DNA of 64,000 nucleotides from Burkholderia contaminans (GTDB lineage: Bacteria; Pseudomonadota; Gammaproteobacteria; Burkholderiales; Burkholderiaceae). Positions 17,843-28,196 of the stretch are shown one piece after another (positions within the stretch are counted from its first letter, which is position 1; the number at the start of each line of letters is the position of its first letter). Location of the stretch: positions 2,604,001 to 2,668,000 of the forward strand of contig NZ_CP090641.1 of NCBI RefSeq assembly GCF_029633825.1, in the 5' to 3' direction. Under the pieces are notes generated by a model. That model was not told the DNA's origin. It was given only the letters and a program-made list of their open reading frames with translations, and did not search any database. Both the position numbers and the translations under genes were made by a program.

Positions 17843-19052
17843 TCCGTTCGTGATCGTCGGCGCCGGGCATGCCGCGCGGCGCACGGCCGAAGCGCTGCGC
17901 GAGCGCGACGCCGCGGCGCGCATCGTGATGATCGGCGCGGAGCGCGAGATGCCGTACGACCGGCCTGCACTGTCGAAGGATGCGCTGTTGACGGACGGCG
18001 GCGAGCAGCGCGCGTTCGTGCGTGACGCGGCGTGGTACGACGCGCAGGGCATCGAGCTGCGGCTCGGTACGCGCGTCGACGCGATCGAGCGCGATGCGCA
18101 GCGTGTGAGGCTCGACGACGGCGCGACACTCCCGTATGCGCGGCTCGTGCTCGCGACAGGCTCGCGGGTGCGCACGTTCGGCGGCGCGATCGACGAAGGC
18201 GTCACGCCGCATTACGTCCGCACGGTCGACGATGCGCGGGCGTTGCGCGCGCAGCTTGTGCCGGGTCGCCGCGTGGCGGTGCTCGGCGGCGGGTTCATCG
18301 GGCTCGAGGTCGCGGCGGCGGCGCGCCAGCTCGGCTGCGACGTGACGGTGATCGATCCGGCGCCGCGCCTGCTGCAGCGTGCGTTGCCGGAAGTGGTCGG
18401 TGCGTATGCGCATCGGTTGCACGATGCGCGCGGCGTGGTCTTCCAGATGGCGACATTGCCGCGCGCGATCCGTCGCGCGCCCGGCGGCGGCGCGATCGTC
18501 GAGACCGATCACGGCGACGTGCCGGCCGATCTCGTCGTGGTGGGCATCGGTGTGGTGCCGAATGTCGAGCTGGCGCAGGCGGCCGGGCTCGATGTCGACA
18601 ACGGGATTCGCGTCGACGCGGGCTGCCGCACGGTCGATCCCGCGATCTTCGCGGCGGGCGAGGTGACGATGCACTTCAATCCGCTGCTCGGGCGCCACGT
18701 GCGGATCGAATCGTGGCAGGTCGCCGAAAACCAGCCGGCCATCGCGGCCGCGAACCTGCTCGGCGCCGACGAGGCCTATGCCGAATTGCCGTGGCTGTGG
18801 TCCGATCAGTACGACTGCAACCTGCAGATGCTCGGGCTGTTCGGCGGCGAGCGTACGATCGTCGTGCGCGGCGATCCGACGAACGGGCCGTTCACGGTGT
18901 TCGGGCTGGGGGATGACGGCAGGATCGTCGCGGTGGCCGCGGCGAACCTCGGGCGCGACATCGGCGCATCCCGCCGGTTGATGGCGGCGGGGGCGGTGCC
19001 GGACCCGGTGAAGCTTGCGGATCCGGCGGTGAACCTGAAGACGTTCATGTAG
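17832..19052 (+). CDS. andAa: FAD/NADH ferredoxin reductase AndAa of anthranilate dioxygenase
   Basis: The protein has 406 residues. The N-terminal FAD-binding motif is IVGAGHAARRTAE, the NAD-binding motif is VAVLGGGFIGLEVAAAARQLG at about residues 145-165, and the C-terminal FAD segment is IFAAGEVTMHF. This is the BphA4/putidaredoxin-reductase family that moves electrons from NADH to the Rieske ferredoxin. The ATG at 17832 overlaps the end of andAb, so the last two electron-transfer proteins are translationally coupled. It closes the operon; no hairpin followed by a T-tract was found in the 170 bp after it. Confidence 0.95.
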   Translation: MSADPFVIVGAGHAARRTAEALRERDAAARIVMIGAEREMPYDRPALSKDALLTDGGEQRAFVRDAAWYDAQGIELRLGTRVDAIERDAQRVRLDDGATLPYARLVLATGSRVRTFGGAIDEGVTPHYVRTVDDARALRAQLVPGRRVAVLGGGFIGLEVAAAARQLGCDVTVIDPAPRLLQRALPEVVGAYAHRLHDARGVVFQMATLPRAIRRAPGGGAIVETDHGDVPADLVVVGIGVVPNVELAQAAGLDVDNGIRVDAGCRTVDPAIFAAGEVTMHFNPLLGRHVRIESWQVAENQPAIAAANLLGADEAYAELPWLWSDQYDCNLQMLGLFGGERTIVVRGDPTNGPFTVFGLGDDGRIVAVAAANLGRDIGASRRLMAAGAVPDPVKLADPAVNLKTFM

Positions 19053-19222
19053 CAGGCGCACGGTCGTCCGGCCCGGCATGCGGTGACGATGCCGGCCGGC
19101 GCCGTGGGTGATCCGCCGGTACGATCCGGCGGTGTGCGTGTCGCTCGGCACGCGTCGCAATGTTTGTCGGCAGCTCGGCATCCGGTGCATATTAGCGGCA
19201 TCGTTCGCCCGACCCGTTGCCC

Positions 19223-20509
19223 ATGACGCCAGACAAAGCCCTCGAACTGAAACGCAGCAAGCGCCGCGCGCTGTGGCTGCTGCTGGCCGCCGTCGCGGTG
19301 TTCGTCACGACGATCCTGCTGCCGCGCGGCCCGTGGGTCGACGGCATCAAGGCCGTGGCCGAAGCCGCGATGGTCGGCGCGCTCGCCGACTGGTTCGCGG
19401 TCGTCGCGCTGTTTCGCCGCGTGCCGATCCCGTTCGTGTCGCGCCACACCGAGATCATTCCGAAGAACAAGGACAAGATCGCCGACAACCTCGCGGTGTT
19501 CGTGCGCGAGAAGTTCCTCGGCCCGGATGCGCTCGCCGCGCAGATCCGCCAGCACGATCCCGCGCAGAAACTCGGCGCGTGGCTCGGCGAGCCGGCGAAC
19601 ACCGACGCGCTAGGCGGCTACGTGACGAAGCTGATGAGTTTCGCGCTCGACATGACCGACGACGCACGGATCCAGACGTTCGTGCATGACGCGTTTCGCG
19701 CGATGATCGACCGGATCGACCTGTCGCAATCGGCCGGCGCGATCCTCGATACGCTGACGAAGGACGGCCGCCACCAGGCGCTGCTCGACGATGCGATCGA
19801 ACAGGTGGTGGACGTGCTCGACAAGGAGGAGAACCGCGAGGTGATCGCGGGCTTCATCGTCGAATGGCTGAAGACGCAGTACCCGAAGGTCGAGAAGATC
19901 ATGCCGACGCAGTGGTTCGGCGAGAACGGCGCGCGGATGCTCGCCAGCGCGGTGAGCCGTGTGCTGGAAGGCGTGGCGGCCGACCCCGAGCACGAACTGC
20001 GGCAACGCTTCGACCGGACGGTCGTGCGGCTGACCGAGCGGTTGAAGCACGACCCCGCGTTCATCGAGAAGGGCGACGAGATCAAGCGCTATATCCGCGA
20101 CGGCGCCGCATTCAACGACTATGCGCGCGACCTGTGGGATCAGTTGCGCGCGTGGCTGAAGGCCGATCTCGCGCGCCCCGATTCGGCGCTGCACCGGCAG
20201 GCCGCGATGCTCGGCGGCTGGCTCGGTGCGCGGCTCGCGGAGAGCCCGGCATTGCGTGCGTCGCTGAACGAGCACGTCGAGAAGGCCGTGCACGAGATGG
20301 CGCCGGATTTCGCGGATTTCCTGATGCGCCACATCCGCGACACGGTGCGCAACTGGGACGCGCGCGAGATGTCGCGGCAGATCGAGTTGAACATCGGCAA
20401 GGATCTGCAATACATCCGCATCAACGGCACGCTGGTCGGCGGGCTGATCGGGCTCGGGTTGTATCTGGTGTCGCTGGTGCCGCGCTGGGCAGCCGGCTGG
20501 CTGCACTGA
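19223..20509 (+). CDS. DUF445 family membrane protein
   Basis: The protein has 428 residues. A transmembrane segment at the N-terminus (LWLLLAAVAVFVTTILL) is followed by the DUF445 signature AEAAMVGALADWFAVVALFRRVP and a long helical, charged body. A second membrane segment lies at the C-terminus (GGLIGLGLYLVSLVPRW). The two hydrophobic ends with a helical body between them are the usual DUF445 (YjiN-like) layout; function is unknown. The ATG at 19223 is chosen over a TTG two codons earlier. It stands alone, 170 bp after andAa, and is convergent with the antitoxin gene. A hairpin without a T-tract (GCCGCGCG-TAT-CGCGCGGC) lies at 20514-20532 between the two. Confidence 0.85.
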   Translation: MTPDKALELKRSKRRALWLLLAAVAVFVTTILLPRGPWVDGIKAVAEAAMVGALADWFAVVALFRRVPIPFVSRHTEIIPKNKDKIADNLAVFVREKFLGPDALAAQIRQHDPAQKLGAWLGEPANTDALGGYVTKLMSFALDMTDDARIQTFVHDAFRAMIDRIDLSQSAGAILDTLTKDGRHQALLDDAIEQVVDVLDKEENREVIAGFIVEWLKTQYPKVEKIMPTQWFGENGARMLASAVSRVLEGVAADPEHELRQRFDRTVVRLTERLKHDPAFIEKGDEIKRYIRDGAAFNDYARDLWDQLRAWLKADLARPDSALHRQAAMLGGWLGARLAESPALRASLNEHVEKAVHEMAPDFADFLMRHIRDTVRNWDAREMSRQIELNIGKDLQYIRINGTLVGGLIGLGLYLVSLVPRWAAGWLH

Positions 20510-20557
20510 CACGGCCGCGCGTATCGCGCGGCGGGCACGACGGGCCGGGCCCGCGCA

Positions 20558-20857
20558 TCATGCGTGCGCTTTCGAGCCGTGCAGTTGCAGGCCGAGCGCC
20601 TTGATGACCTTCAGGATCGTGCCGAAGCTGGGGTTGCCGTCGTGCGACAGCGCCTTGTACAGCCCTTCGCGCGACAGGCCCGCATCGCGCGCGACCTGCG
20701 ACATGCCGCGTGCACGCGCGATCACGCCGAGCGCATGCGCGATGAAGGCCGGATCGTCGCCGGCTTCCTGCAGGCACGCTTCGAAGTAGTCGGCCATGTC
20801 GTCTTCGGTTTTCAGATGATCGGCCGAATCCCACGGCCGGGTGCTGATCTTGTCCAT
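20558..20857 (-). CDS. HigA-like antitoxin of a type II toxin-antitoxin pair
   Basis: The protein has 99 residues with an HTH in its second half (ARARGMSQVARDAGLSREGLYKALS, about residues 47-71) followed by PSFGTILKVIKALGLQL. This is the 'addiction module antidote' Xre-type family. It should neutralise the toxin encoded just upstream and repress the pair's promoter. The ATG lies only 3 bases after the toxin stop, so the order is toxin first, antitoxin second, as in higBA-type pairs. Confidence 0.87.
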   Translation of the reverse strand: MDKISTRPWDSADHLKTEDDMADYFEACLQEAGDDPAFIAHALGVIARARGMSQVARDAGLSREGLYKALSHDGNPSFGTILKVIKALGLQLHGSKAHA

Positions 20858-20860
20858 CGG

Positions 20861-21178
20861 TTACTCCATGTCGAGATGCGCGAGCATCGCGTGCGCGGCG
20901 CGGATGTCGGCCTGTTGCGACGATTTATCGCCGCCGCAGAGCAGGATGACCCAGATCGTTCCGCGCCGGACGTAGTAGACGCGATAGCCCGGGCCGTGGT
21001 CGATCCGCATCTCGACGACCGGCGAGCCGGCGGACTTCCAGTCGCCCGGATTGCCCATCGAGAGGCGGTCGATGCGTGCCTGGATGCGGCGCTTCGCGAC
21101 GCGATCCTGCAGGCCGGCAAACCAGGTGTCGAAGACGCCGGTGGTCCGGATGCTGAACGTAGGCGCACTGTAGGGCAT
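20861..21178 (-). CDS. RelE/HigB-like toxin of a type II toxin-antitoxin pair
   Basis: The protein is about 105 residues from the ATG at 21178; a start at 21199 would add seven residues. It belongs to the Gp49-like/RelE group: TTGVFDTWFAGLQDRVAKRRIQARIDRL near the N-terminus and GPGYRVYYVRRGTIWVILLCGGDKSSQ in the middle, the latter being the family core with conserved Arg, Tyr and Lys. Such proteins cleave mRNA on the ribosome. It is the first gene of the pair, with the promoter expected in the 352 bp gap upstream, where transcription also starts for the divergent ThDP enzyme gene. Confidence 0.86.
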   Translation of the reverse strand: MPYSAPTFSIRTTGVFDTWFAGLQDRVAKRRIQARIDRLSMGNPGDWKSAGSPVVEMRIDHGPGYRVYYVRRGTIWVILLCGGDKSSQQADIRAAHAMLAHLDME

Positions 21179-21530
21179 GGATTGCAGTATGTCAACCATG
21201 GTTCACATGTTGGATGAGTTGAATGTCGATGCCGCTACGGTAGGGCCGCGCGCTTCGCTTGTGTGCCGAATGGCCGTTCGGCCGAAGTCGGGATCTTCCG
21301 AATCCGTCTACAATCAAAAACGTCTTTGCCGCCTGTGCGTGTTTGCCGCGCGCGGGCGGGTCCGTTTGTCCTCCGGTATCCGGAGGCGCCGCCGTGCATT
21401 GCGGGTTGCGTGGCGGGCAGTGCCGTGGTTCGTGTCCAGTAGGTAAAGCGTCCGCGTGCCGTAGGCCGGCGCGCGTTCTGAACGCTGCGTGTCCGTAGGC
21501 CGGGCAGGCGGCATCAACCGAGAGTCCCCC
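21179..21530. other. Divergent intergenic region, possibly a structured leader
   Basis: These 352 bp separate the toxin (-) from the ThDP enzyme (+). A perfect hairpin, CCTCCGG-TAT-CCGGAGG, lies at 21370-21386. An 11-base direct repeat, CCGTAGGCCGG, occurs at 21459-21469 and 21493-21503. TACAAT at 21309-21314 could be a -10 for the + strand gene, but no good -35 was found. If transcription starts there, the leader would be about 200 nt long and rich in secondary structure. It did not match any riboswitch consensus I could recall. Confidence 0.35.
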
Positions 21531-23171
21531 ATGAAAGCATCGGATCTGTTCGTGAAGGCGCTGGAAGCCGAAGGCGTCGAGTACGTGTTCGGCATTCCCG
21601 GCGAGGAAAACCTCGATCTGCTCGAATCGCTGCGGCGATCGAAGATCAAGCTCGTGCTGACCCGGCACGAGCAGGCGGCCGGGTTCATGGCCGCCACCTA
21701 CGGCCGCCTGACGGGCCGCACCGGCGTGTGTATCGCCACGCTCGGGCCCGGTGCGACGAACTTCGTGACGGCCGCCGCGTATGCGCAGCTCGGCGGCATG
21801 CCGATGCTGATGATCACCGGGCAGAAGCCGATCAAGTCCAGCAAGCAGGGCCACTTCCAGATCGTCGACGTGGTCGACATGATGCAGCCGCTCACGAAGT
21901 TCACGCGGCAGATCGTGTCGATCGGCAACATCCCGTCGGCCATACGCGAGGCGTTCCGCCGCGCGGAGGAGGAGCGCCCGGGCGCCGCGCACCTCGAGCT
22001 GCCGGAAGACATCGCGCACGAGGAGGGCGACGGCAAGCCGATTCCGCGCAGCTACAGCCGGCGGCCGGTGGCCGAGGAGAAGGCGGTCGCGCACGCGGTC
22101 GACGCGATCCAGGCCGCGCGCCATCCGCTCCTGATGATCGGCGCGGGCGGCAACCGCAAGACCACCTGCAAGATGCTGCTCGAATTCGTCGACAAGACGG
22201 GCATCCCGTTCTTCACGACGCAGATGGGCAAGGGCGTGATCGACGAGACGCACCCGCTGTGGCTCGGTAACGCGACGCTGTCCGACGGCGATTTCGTGCA
22301 CCGTGCGATCGAGCATGCTGACTGCATCATCAACGTCGGCCACGACGTGATCGAGAAGCCGCCGTTCTTCATGCGTACCGACGACAAGACCGTGATCCAC
22401 GTGAACTTCCTCGGCGCGCAGGTGGATCCCGTCTATTTCCCGCAGATCGAGGTAGTGGGCGACATCGCGAACGCGGTGTGGCAGATGAAGGAGGCGCTCG
22501 CACCGCAGCCGCACTGGGATTTCGCGCGCTTCGCGATGATCAAGGAGCATTTCGACGCCCATCTGGAGAAGGGCCAGCACGATCCGCGCTTCCCGATGTA
22601 CCCGGTGCGGATCGTCAACGATCTGTACAACGCGATGCCGGTCGACGGCATCGTCTGTCTCGACAACGGGATGTACAAGATCTGGTTCGCGCGCTACTGG
22701 CGCGCGCACGAGCCGAATTCGCTGCTGCTCGACAACGCGCTCGCGTCGATGGGTGCGGGCCTGCCGTCGGCGATCGCGACGAAGATCGTGCATCCGCAGC
22801 GCAAGGTGATCGCCGTGTGCGGCGACGGCGGTTTCATGATGAATTCGCAGGAACTCGAAACGGCCGTGCGGCTGAAGCTCGACCTCGTCGTGATGATCCT
22901 GCGCGACGACGCGTTCGGGATGATCCGCTGGAAGCAGGAGAACATGAATTTCCCCGATTTCGCGATGACGCTGCAGAACCCAGATTTCGTCGCATATGCG
23001 CAAAGCTACGGTGCGCACGGGCATCGCGTCGAATCGGCCGACGATCTCGAGCCGCTGCTGCGCGAGTGTTTCTCGTCGCCGGGCGTGCACGTGATCGACG
23101 TGCCGATCGATTACTCGGACAACGAGCGCGTGCTGAACCGCGAGATCAAGCGCCTGTCGGCGCAACTCTGA
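21531..23171 (+). CDS. ThDP-dependent enzyme, acetolactate synthase large-subunit type
   Basis: The protein has 546 residues. The catalytic Glu of ThDP enzymes is Glu47 in TRHEQAAGFMAATYGRLTG, and the diphosphate/Mg site is VCGDGGFMMNSQELETAVRL near residue 430. The overall layout is that of acetolactate synthase large subunits. No ilvH-type regulatory subunit is nearby, and the next gene is an aldehyde dehydrogenase, so a catabolic role (AlsS-like, or another carboligase/decarboxylase) is more likely than branched amino acid synthesis. The ATG at 21531 starts at the usual family N-terminus (MKASDLFVKALEAEG). The exact substrate cannot be read from the sequence. Confidence 0.85.
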   Translation: MKASDLFVKALEAEGVEYVFGIPGEENLDLLESLRRSKIKLVLTRHEQAAGFMAATYGRLTGRTGVCIATLGPGATNFVTAAAYAQLGGMPMLMITGQKPIKSSKQGHFQIVDVVDMMQPLTKFTRQIVSIGNIPSAIREAFRRAEEERPGAAHLELPEDIAHEEGDGKPIPRSYSRRPVAEEKAVAHAVDAIQAARHPLLMIGAGGNRKTTCKMLLEFVDKTGIPFFTTQMGKGVIDETHPLWLGNATLSDGDFVHRAIEHADCIINVGHDVIEKPPFFMRTDDKTVIHVNFLGAQVDPVYFPQIEVVGDIANAVWQMKEALAPQPHWDFARFAMIKEHFDAHLEKGQHDPRFPMYPVRIVNDLYNAMPVDGIVCLDNGMYKIWFARYWRAHEPNSLLLDNALASMGAGLPSAIATKIVHPQRKVIAVCGDGGFMMNSQELETAVRLKLDLVVMILRDDAFGMIRWKQENMNFPDFAMTLQNPDFVAYAQSYGAHGHRVESADDLEPLLRECFSSPGVHVIDVPIDYSDNERVLNREIKRLSAQL

Positions 23172-23200
23172 ATGTCCCGTTCACAGGAAGGAGTCGTTCC

Positions 23201-24634
<1,434 letters not shown>

Positions 24635-24662
24635 CGCGCGGGCAGGCAGCGCGGTGCCGCGA

Positions 24663-24705
24663 CGGCACGCGGGCGGGCGATCGGGCCGGCCCGCGTGCCG
24701 TTTTT
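24663..24705 (+). terminator. Rho-independent terminator after the aldehyde dehydrogenase
   Basis: CGGCACGCGGGC at 24663-24674 pairs perfectly with GCCCGCGTGCCG at 24689-24700, followed by TTTTT. It ends the two-gene ThDP enzyme/aldehyde dehydrogenase operon. Confidence 0.85.
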
Positions 24706-24876
24706 CATGGCGCTGCATGCGTCGCGCCGGCATCGGGCCTGCACCGTACCCGCAGCGTGTGCAGCGCTGCCCGAACAGGCTCGACTGCGGACGTCGCCTC
24801 ATGATGTAATCGCGCGAAACTGCCGACCGGGGTACGACGCCGGAAAGCGCGAATTCATTCTTCACGAGGTCGATTC

Positions 24877-26460
24877 ATGTCCCCCGTCTCGGCATTCAAG
24901 CTGGTTTTGTTGTCATTTCTCGCGATCGTCGCGCTCGAATGCATTGCCAAGCGGCTGCGGTTGCCGCCCGCGGCCGCGCTGCTGATCGGCGGGATCGGCA
25001 TCGCGTTCATTCCCGGCCTGCCGCCGATCAATCTCGATCCGGAACTGGTGTTGCTGGTGTTCCTGCCGCCGCTGCTGATGGACGGCGCGTACTTCTCGGT
25101 GTGGGAGGAGTTCAAGCGCAACGTCGGCGGCATCCTGCTGCTCGCGATCGGCGCGGTCGTGTTCACGACGTTCGCGGTCGGCTTCGCCGTGCACTGGGTG
25201 GCGCCGTCGCTGCCGTGGGCCGCGTGCTTCGCACTCGGCGCGATCGTGTCGCCGCCCGACGCCGTTGCGGCGAAGGCCGTGCTCGAACGCGTCGCGCTGC
25301 CGCGCCGGCTGATGGTGCTGCTCGAAGGCGAAAGCCTGCTGAACGATGCGGCCGGCCTCGTGCTGTTCCGCTTCGCGGTCGTCGCGGCGCTGTCGGGCAC
25401 CTTCAGCCTCGGCCACGCGATCGTGGGTTTCGCGGAGCTCGGGCTTGGCGGCGTGGTGGTCGGCTTCGTGGTCGGCAAGCTCGTCGTGTGGTTCCTGAAG
25501 CTGCTCGACGACGACTATCTCGTGATCACCGTCGCGGTGATCGCCGGCTGGATCGCGTACATCGCGGGGGAGATGGTCGAAGTGTCCGGCGTGATCGCCA
25601 CCGTCACGGCCGGCATGATCGTCGGCTGGCATCAGCACGAGGTGTTCTCTGCGGCCGTGCGCACGCGCGGCACCGCGTTCTGGCAGGTCATCGTGTTCCT
25701 GCTCGAAGCGATGGTGTTCGTGCTGATCGGGCTGTCGCTGCGCGGCGCGATCCACCGGCTCGGCGGTTTCGAGCAGGTGCTCGCCACGATGGTGCCGCCG
25801 ATGCTCGCGGTGCTGGCGGCGGTGATCGTGTCGCGCTTCGTGTGGATCTACGCGGTCGAGGCGCTGAAATGGCCGGTACGCGGGATCGCGCGGCGCGGCG
25901 AAGCGCCCGACTGGAAGGCCGCGACGATCATGAGCTGGGCCGGGATGCGCGGCGTCGTCACGCTGGCGATCGCGTTGTCGCTGCCCGAGGCGATGCCCGG
26001 CCGCGACGTGATCCTGGTCGCGTCGTTTGCGGTGATCCTCGTCACCGTGCTGCTGCAGGGCACGACGATCGGGCCGCTGATCCGGCTGCTGCGCCTGCCG
26101 CAGCGTGAAGACCGCGCGGCGCACCACCTGACCGAGCCGCAGACGTGGGCGTACGTCGAGGCCGCCCAGCTCGCGGCGATCCAGCCGCTCGTGCGCGACG
26201 AGAACGGGGTCGTGATCCATCCGCGCCTGCTCGAGCAGTACACGTACCGCGCGGAGTTGACGGAGCGGACGAAGAACGAGCCGACGTATCCGGCTGAAGT
26301 GCGTGCCGCGCACTACGACGTCGTGCTGGCCGCGATCCGGGCCGGGCGCGCGGAACTGTTGCGCCTGCACCGTTCGGGGCGCATCCATGACGAGATGCTG
26401 CACGCGCTCGAACGCGACCTCGACCTGCAGGAAGTGTCCGCGCAGCACGCGCGCGGGTAG
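24877..26460 (+). CDS. Na+/H+ antiporter, CPA1 family
   Basis: The protein has 527 residues with about 12 hydrophobic segments in the first 400 and a hydrophilic C-terminal tail of roughly 110 residues. CPA1 signatures include LVFLPPLLMDGAYFSVWEEF, ALGAIVSPPDAVAAKAV (with the ion-binding Asp) and LEGESLLNDAAGLVLF (with the conserved Asn-Asp). The layout matches bacterial NhaP/YjcE-type antiporters that exchange Na+ or K+ for H+ at the inner membrane. The ATG at 24877 is used. It is monocistronic: terminators lie on both sides (24663-24705 and 26515-26552). Confidence 0.93.
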   Translation: MSPVSAFKLVLLSFLAIVALECIAKRLRLPPAAALLIGGIGIAFIPGLPPINLDPELVLLVFLPPLLMDGAYFSVWEEFKRNVGGILLLAIGAVVFTTFAVGFAVHWVAPSLPWAACFALGAIVSPPDAVAAKAVLERVALPRRLMVLLEGESLLNDAAGLVLFRFAVVAALSGTFSLGHAIVGFAELGLGGVVVGFVVGKLVVWFLKLLDDDYLVITVAVIAGWIAYIAGEMVEVSGVIATVTAGMIVGWHQHEVFSAAVRTRGTAFWQVIVFLLEAMVFVLIGLSLRGAIHRLGGFEQVLATMVPPMLAVLAAVIVSRFVWIYAVEALKWPVRGIARRGEAPDWKAATIMSWAGMRGVVTLAIALSLPEAMPGRDVILVASFAVILVTVLLQGTTIGPLIRLLRLPQREDRAAHHLTEPQTWAYVEAAQLAAIQPLVRDENGVVIHPRLLEQYTYRAELTERTKNEPTYPAEVRAAHYDVVLAAIRAGRAELLRLHRSGRIHDEMLHALERDLDLQEVSAQHARG

Positions 26461-26939
26461 GGCCGTACACCTCCGTCACCTCGCCATCGAGCGGCCGGCG
26501 CCAGCCGGCCCGAAGCGCGCCCGGGCCGATCGTTGCCCGGCGCGCTTTTTTTCGCGCGCCCACCGATTCGGCGGATTTTCATCCGGCCCTCAAATGCGAC
26601 GACGGGCAGCCTTGCAGCGCATGCAAACCTTATCGCACCGGTCTCGCAAACGTTATCGTCTTTCGAATCCGGAAATGATCCGATTTAACTGTTTCCGTCT
26701 GTTTCTGCATATTTGGCAAAACTAAACCGGATTGAGATAGATGCTGTGTTCTAATTTCATTTAGAATCAGCCGGTTATGTTTATTGAGAGAAAGGATGCG
26801 GAGGTAATACGGCCGCCAGCGGGGAGAAAATCGGCGTCCGAAACCCTGCAAGGCGGTGCCGACAGGCCAATTCGGCGGAATCAGGCGGGGTTTTCAACCG
26901 CTGAAATAGGATAGCGTCCAAGTCTGATAAACAACTCCT
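26461..26939. other. AT-richer intergenic region before the Wsp-like cluster
   Basis: This 479 bp gap starts with the antiporter terminator. From about 26630 it becomes clearly more AT-rich than its surroundings. A perfect dyad, TTCTAA-N6-TTAGAA, lies at 26749-26766 and is a good operator candidate. The segment 26790-26910 is GC-rich again and may form a structured leader. No promoter hexamers could be fixed. The region presumably drives the receiver-kinase gene and, through it, the Wsp-like genes. Confidence 0.4.
26515..26552 (+). terminator. Rho-independent terminator after the antiporter gene
   Basis: GCGCGCCCGGGC at 26515-26526 pairs with GCCCGGCGCGC at 26535-26545, with one bulged C, followed by TTTTTTT. 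Confidence 0.85.
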
Positions 26940-28073
26940 ATGAAAGAATCGATTGGAGAATCGGCGTTTGAAACTGTATTTATGAAAGAATCGAGCGGTG
27001 ATAATGCCTCGGATTGTCTTGAATCGGGGTTATCGGTCCTTCTCGTCGACGATCAACCGTTCGTCGGCGAAGTAATCCGCCGCGCGCTGCGCAGCGAACA
27101 TGACATCGACCTGCACGTGTGCACCGACGCGCACCGGGCGATGGCGGTCGCGCGCGACGTGAAGCCGACCGTCATCCTGCAGGATCTCGTGATGCCGGAG
27201 ATCGACGGCCTCGATCTGGTTCGCGCGTGGCGTGCGGACGCCGGCACCGCTCGCGTGCCGATCATCGTGCTGTCCGCGAAGGAGGAGCCGATCGTCAAGC
27301 GCGAGGCGTTCATCGCCGGCGCGAACGACTATCTGGTGAAGCTCCCCGACGCGATGGAGCTGGCTGCCCGCATCCGCTATCACTCGAACTCCTACCTGAT
27401 GTCCCGGCAGCGCGACGAGGCGCTCGATTTCCTGTCGCACGACATGCGTTCGCCGCAGACGTCGATCCTGGCGCTGCTCGAAGTCTACCGGAGCGAGCAC
27501 GGCGAAATGCCGGCGATCATGGAGCGTATTGCCGGCCATGCGCGGCGCGCGCTCGCGCTGGCTGACGGCTTCATCCACCTGACCCGCGCGCAGTCCGAGC
27601 GCCGCGCGCACGAGGTCGTGAGTCTCAACGAGATCGTGCTCGACGCCGTCGACCAGCTGTGGGAGAAGGCGGCCGGGCTCGGCAGCCGGGTTGCCGCGCA
27701 CGTGCCCGATACCGAATGCGTGACGATGGGCGACCGCATGATGCTGACGCGCGCGGTCGCGAACCTGATCGACAACGGACTGAAGTACGGCCCGGCGGGC
27801 ACGGACGTGCACTGCACGCTGGGCAGCGAGGACGGCGCCTGGCTGATCGGTGTCGAGGACACCGGCGCGGGAATCGCGCCGGAGCAGCGCACGGCCGCGA
27901 CCGAGTCGTTCGTGCAGCTCGAATCCGCGCACGGCGCGGCGCGCGGCGGCTTCGGCCTCGGGCTCGCGTTCGTCCGCGCGACGGCGGCGCGGCATCGCGG
28001 CCAGATCCTGATGCGCAATACGGCGCGCGGCTTCATGGTCGCGCTTCGGCTGCCGGCGCAAGCGGAGCGGTGA
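26940..28073 (+). CDS. Receiver-histidine kinase hybrid at the head of the Wsp-like cluster
   Basis: The protein has 377 residues. An N-terminal receiver domain (about 30-145) has acidic Asp37-Asp38, phospho-acceptor Asp82 (LQDLVMPEIDG), Ser112 and Lys134. A histidine kinase core follows, with the phospho-His at about 167 (FLSHDMRSPQ), the N box NLIDNG at 275-280, DTGAG at 307-311 and GGFGLGLAF. There is no membrane segment and no GGDEF, HTH or other output domain. It lies 123 bp before the MCP gene, in the position where many Wsp clusters would be expected to have a partner of the array. I recall that Burkholderia Wsp clusters carry such a hybrid (called WspHRR) in place of WspR; the name is from memory. 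A second in-frame start (MKES again) lies at 26982. Confidence 0.87.
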   Translation: MKESIGESAFETVFMKESSGDNASDCLESGLSVLLVDDQPFVGEVIRRALRSEHDIDLHVCTDAHRAMAVARDVKPTVILQDLVMPEIDGLDLVRAWRADAGTARVPIIVLSAKEEPIVKREAFIAGANDYLVKLPDAMELAARIRYHSNSYLMSRQRDEALDFLSHDMRSPQTSILALLEVYRSEHGEMPAIMERIAGHARRALALADGFIHLTRAQSERRAHEVVSLNEIVLDAVDQLWEKAAGLGSRVAAHVPDTECVTMGDRMMLTRAVANLIDNGLKYGPAGTDVHCTLGSEDGAWLIGVEDTGAGIAPEQRTAATESFVQLESAHGAARGGFGLGLAFVRATAARHRGQILMRNTARGFMVALRLPAQAER

Positions 28074-28196
28074 TTTCGCGGCGCGGCCTGCCGGCGCCGC
28101 GCTGCGCGCAGACCCTGATGTGCTCGTGGCGCGCCGTCCGGCGCGCACGCGGGTGTGGTTTTTTTTAACGCTGATTTTATAAAGCCCATAACGAAC

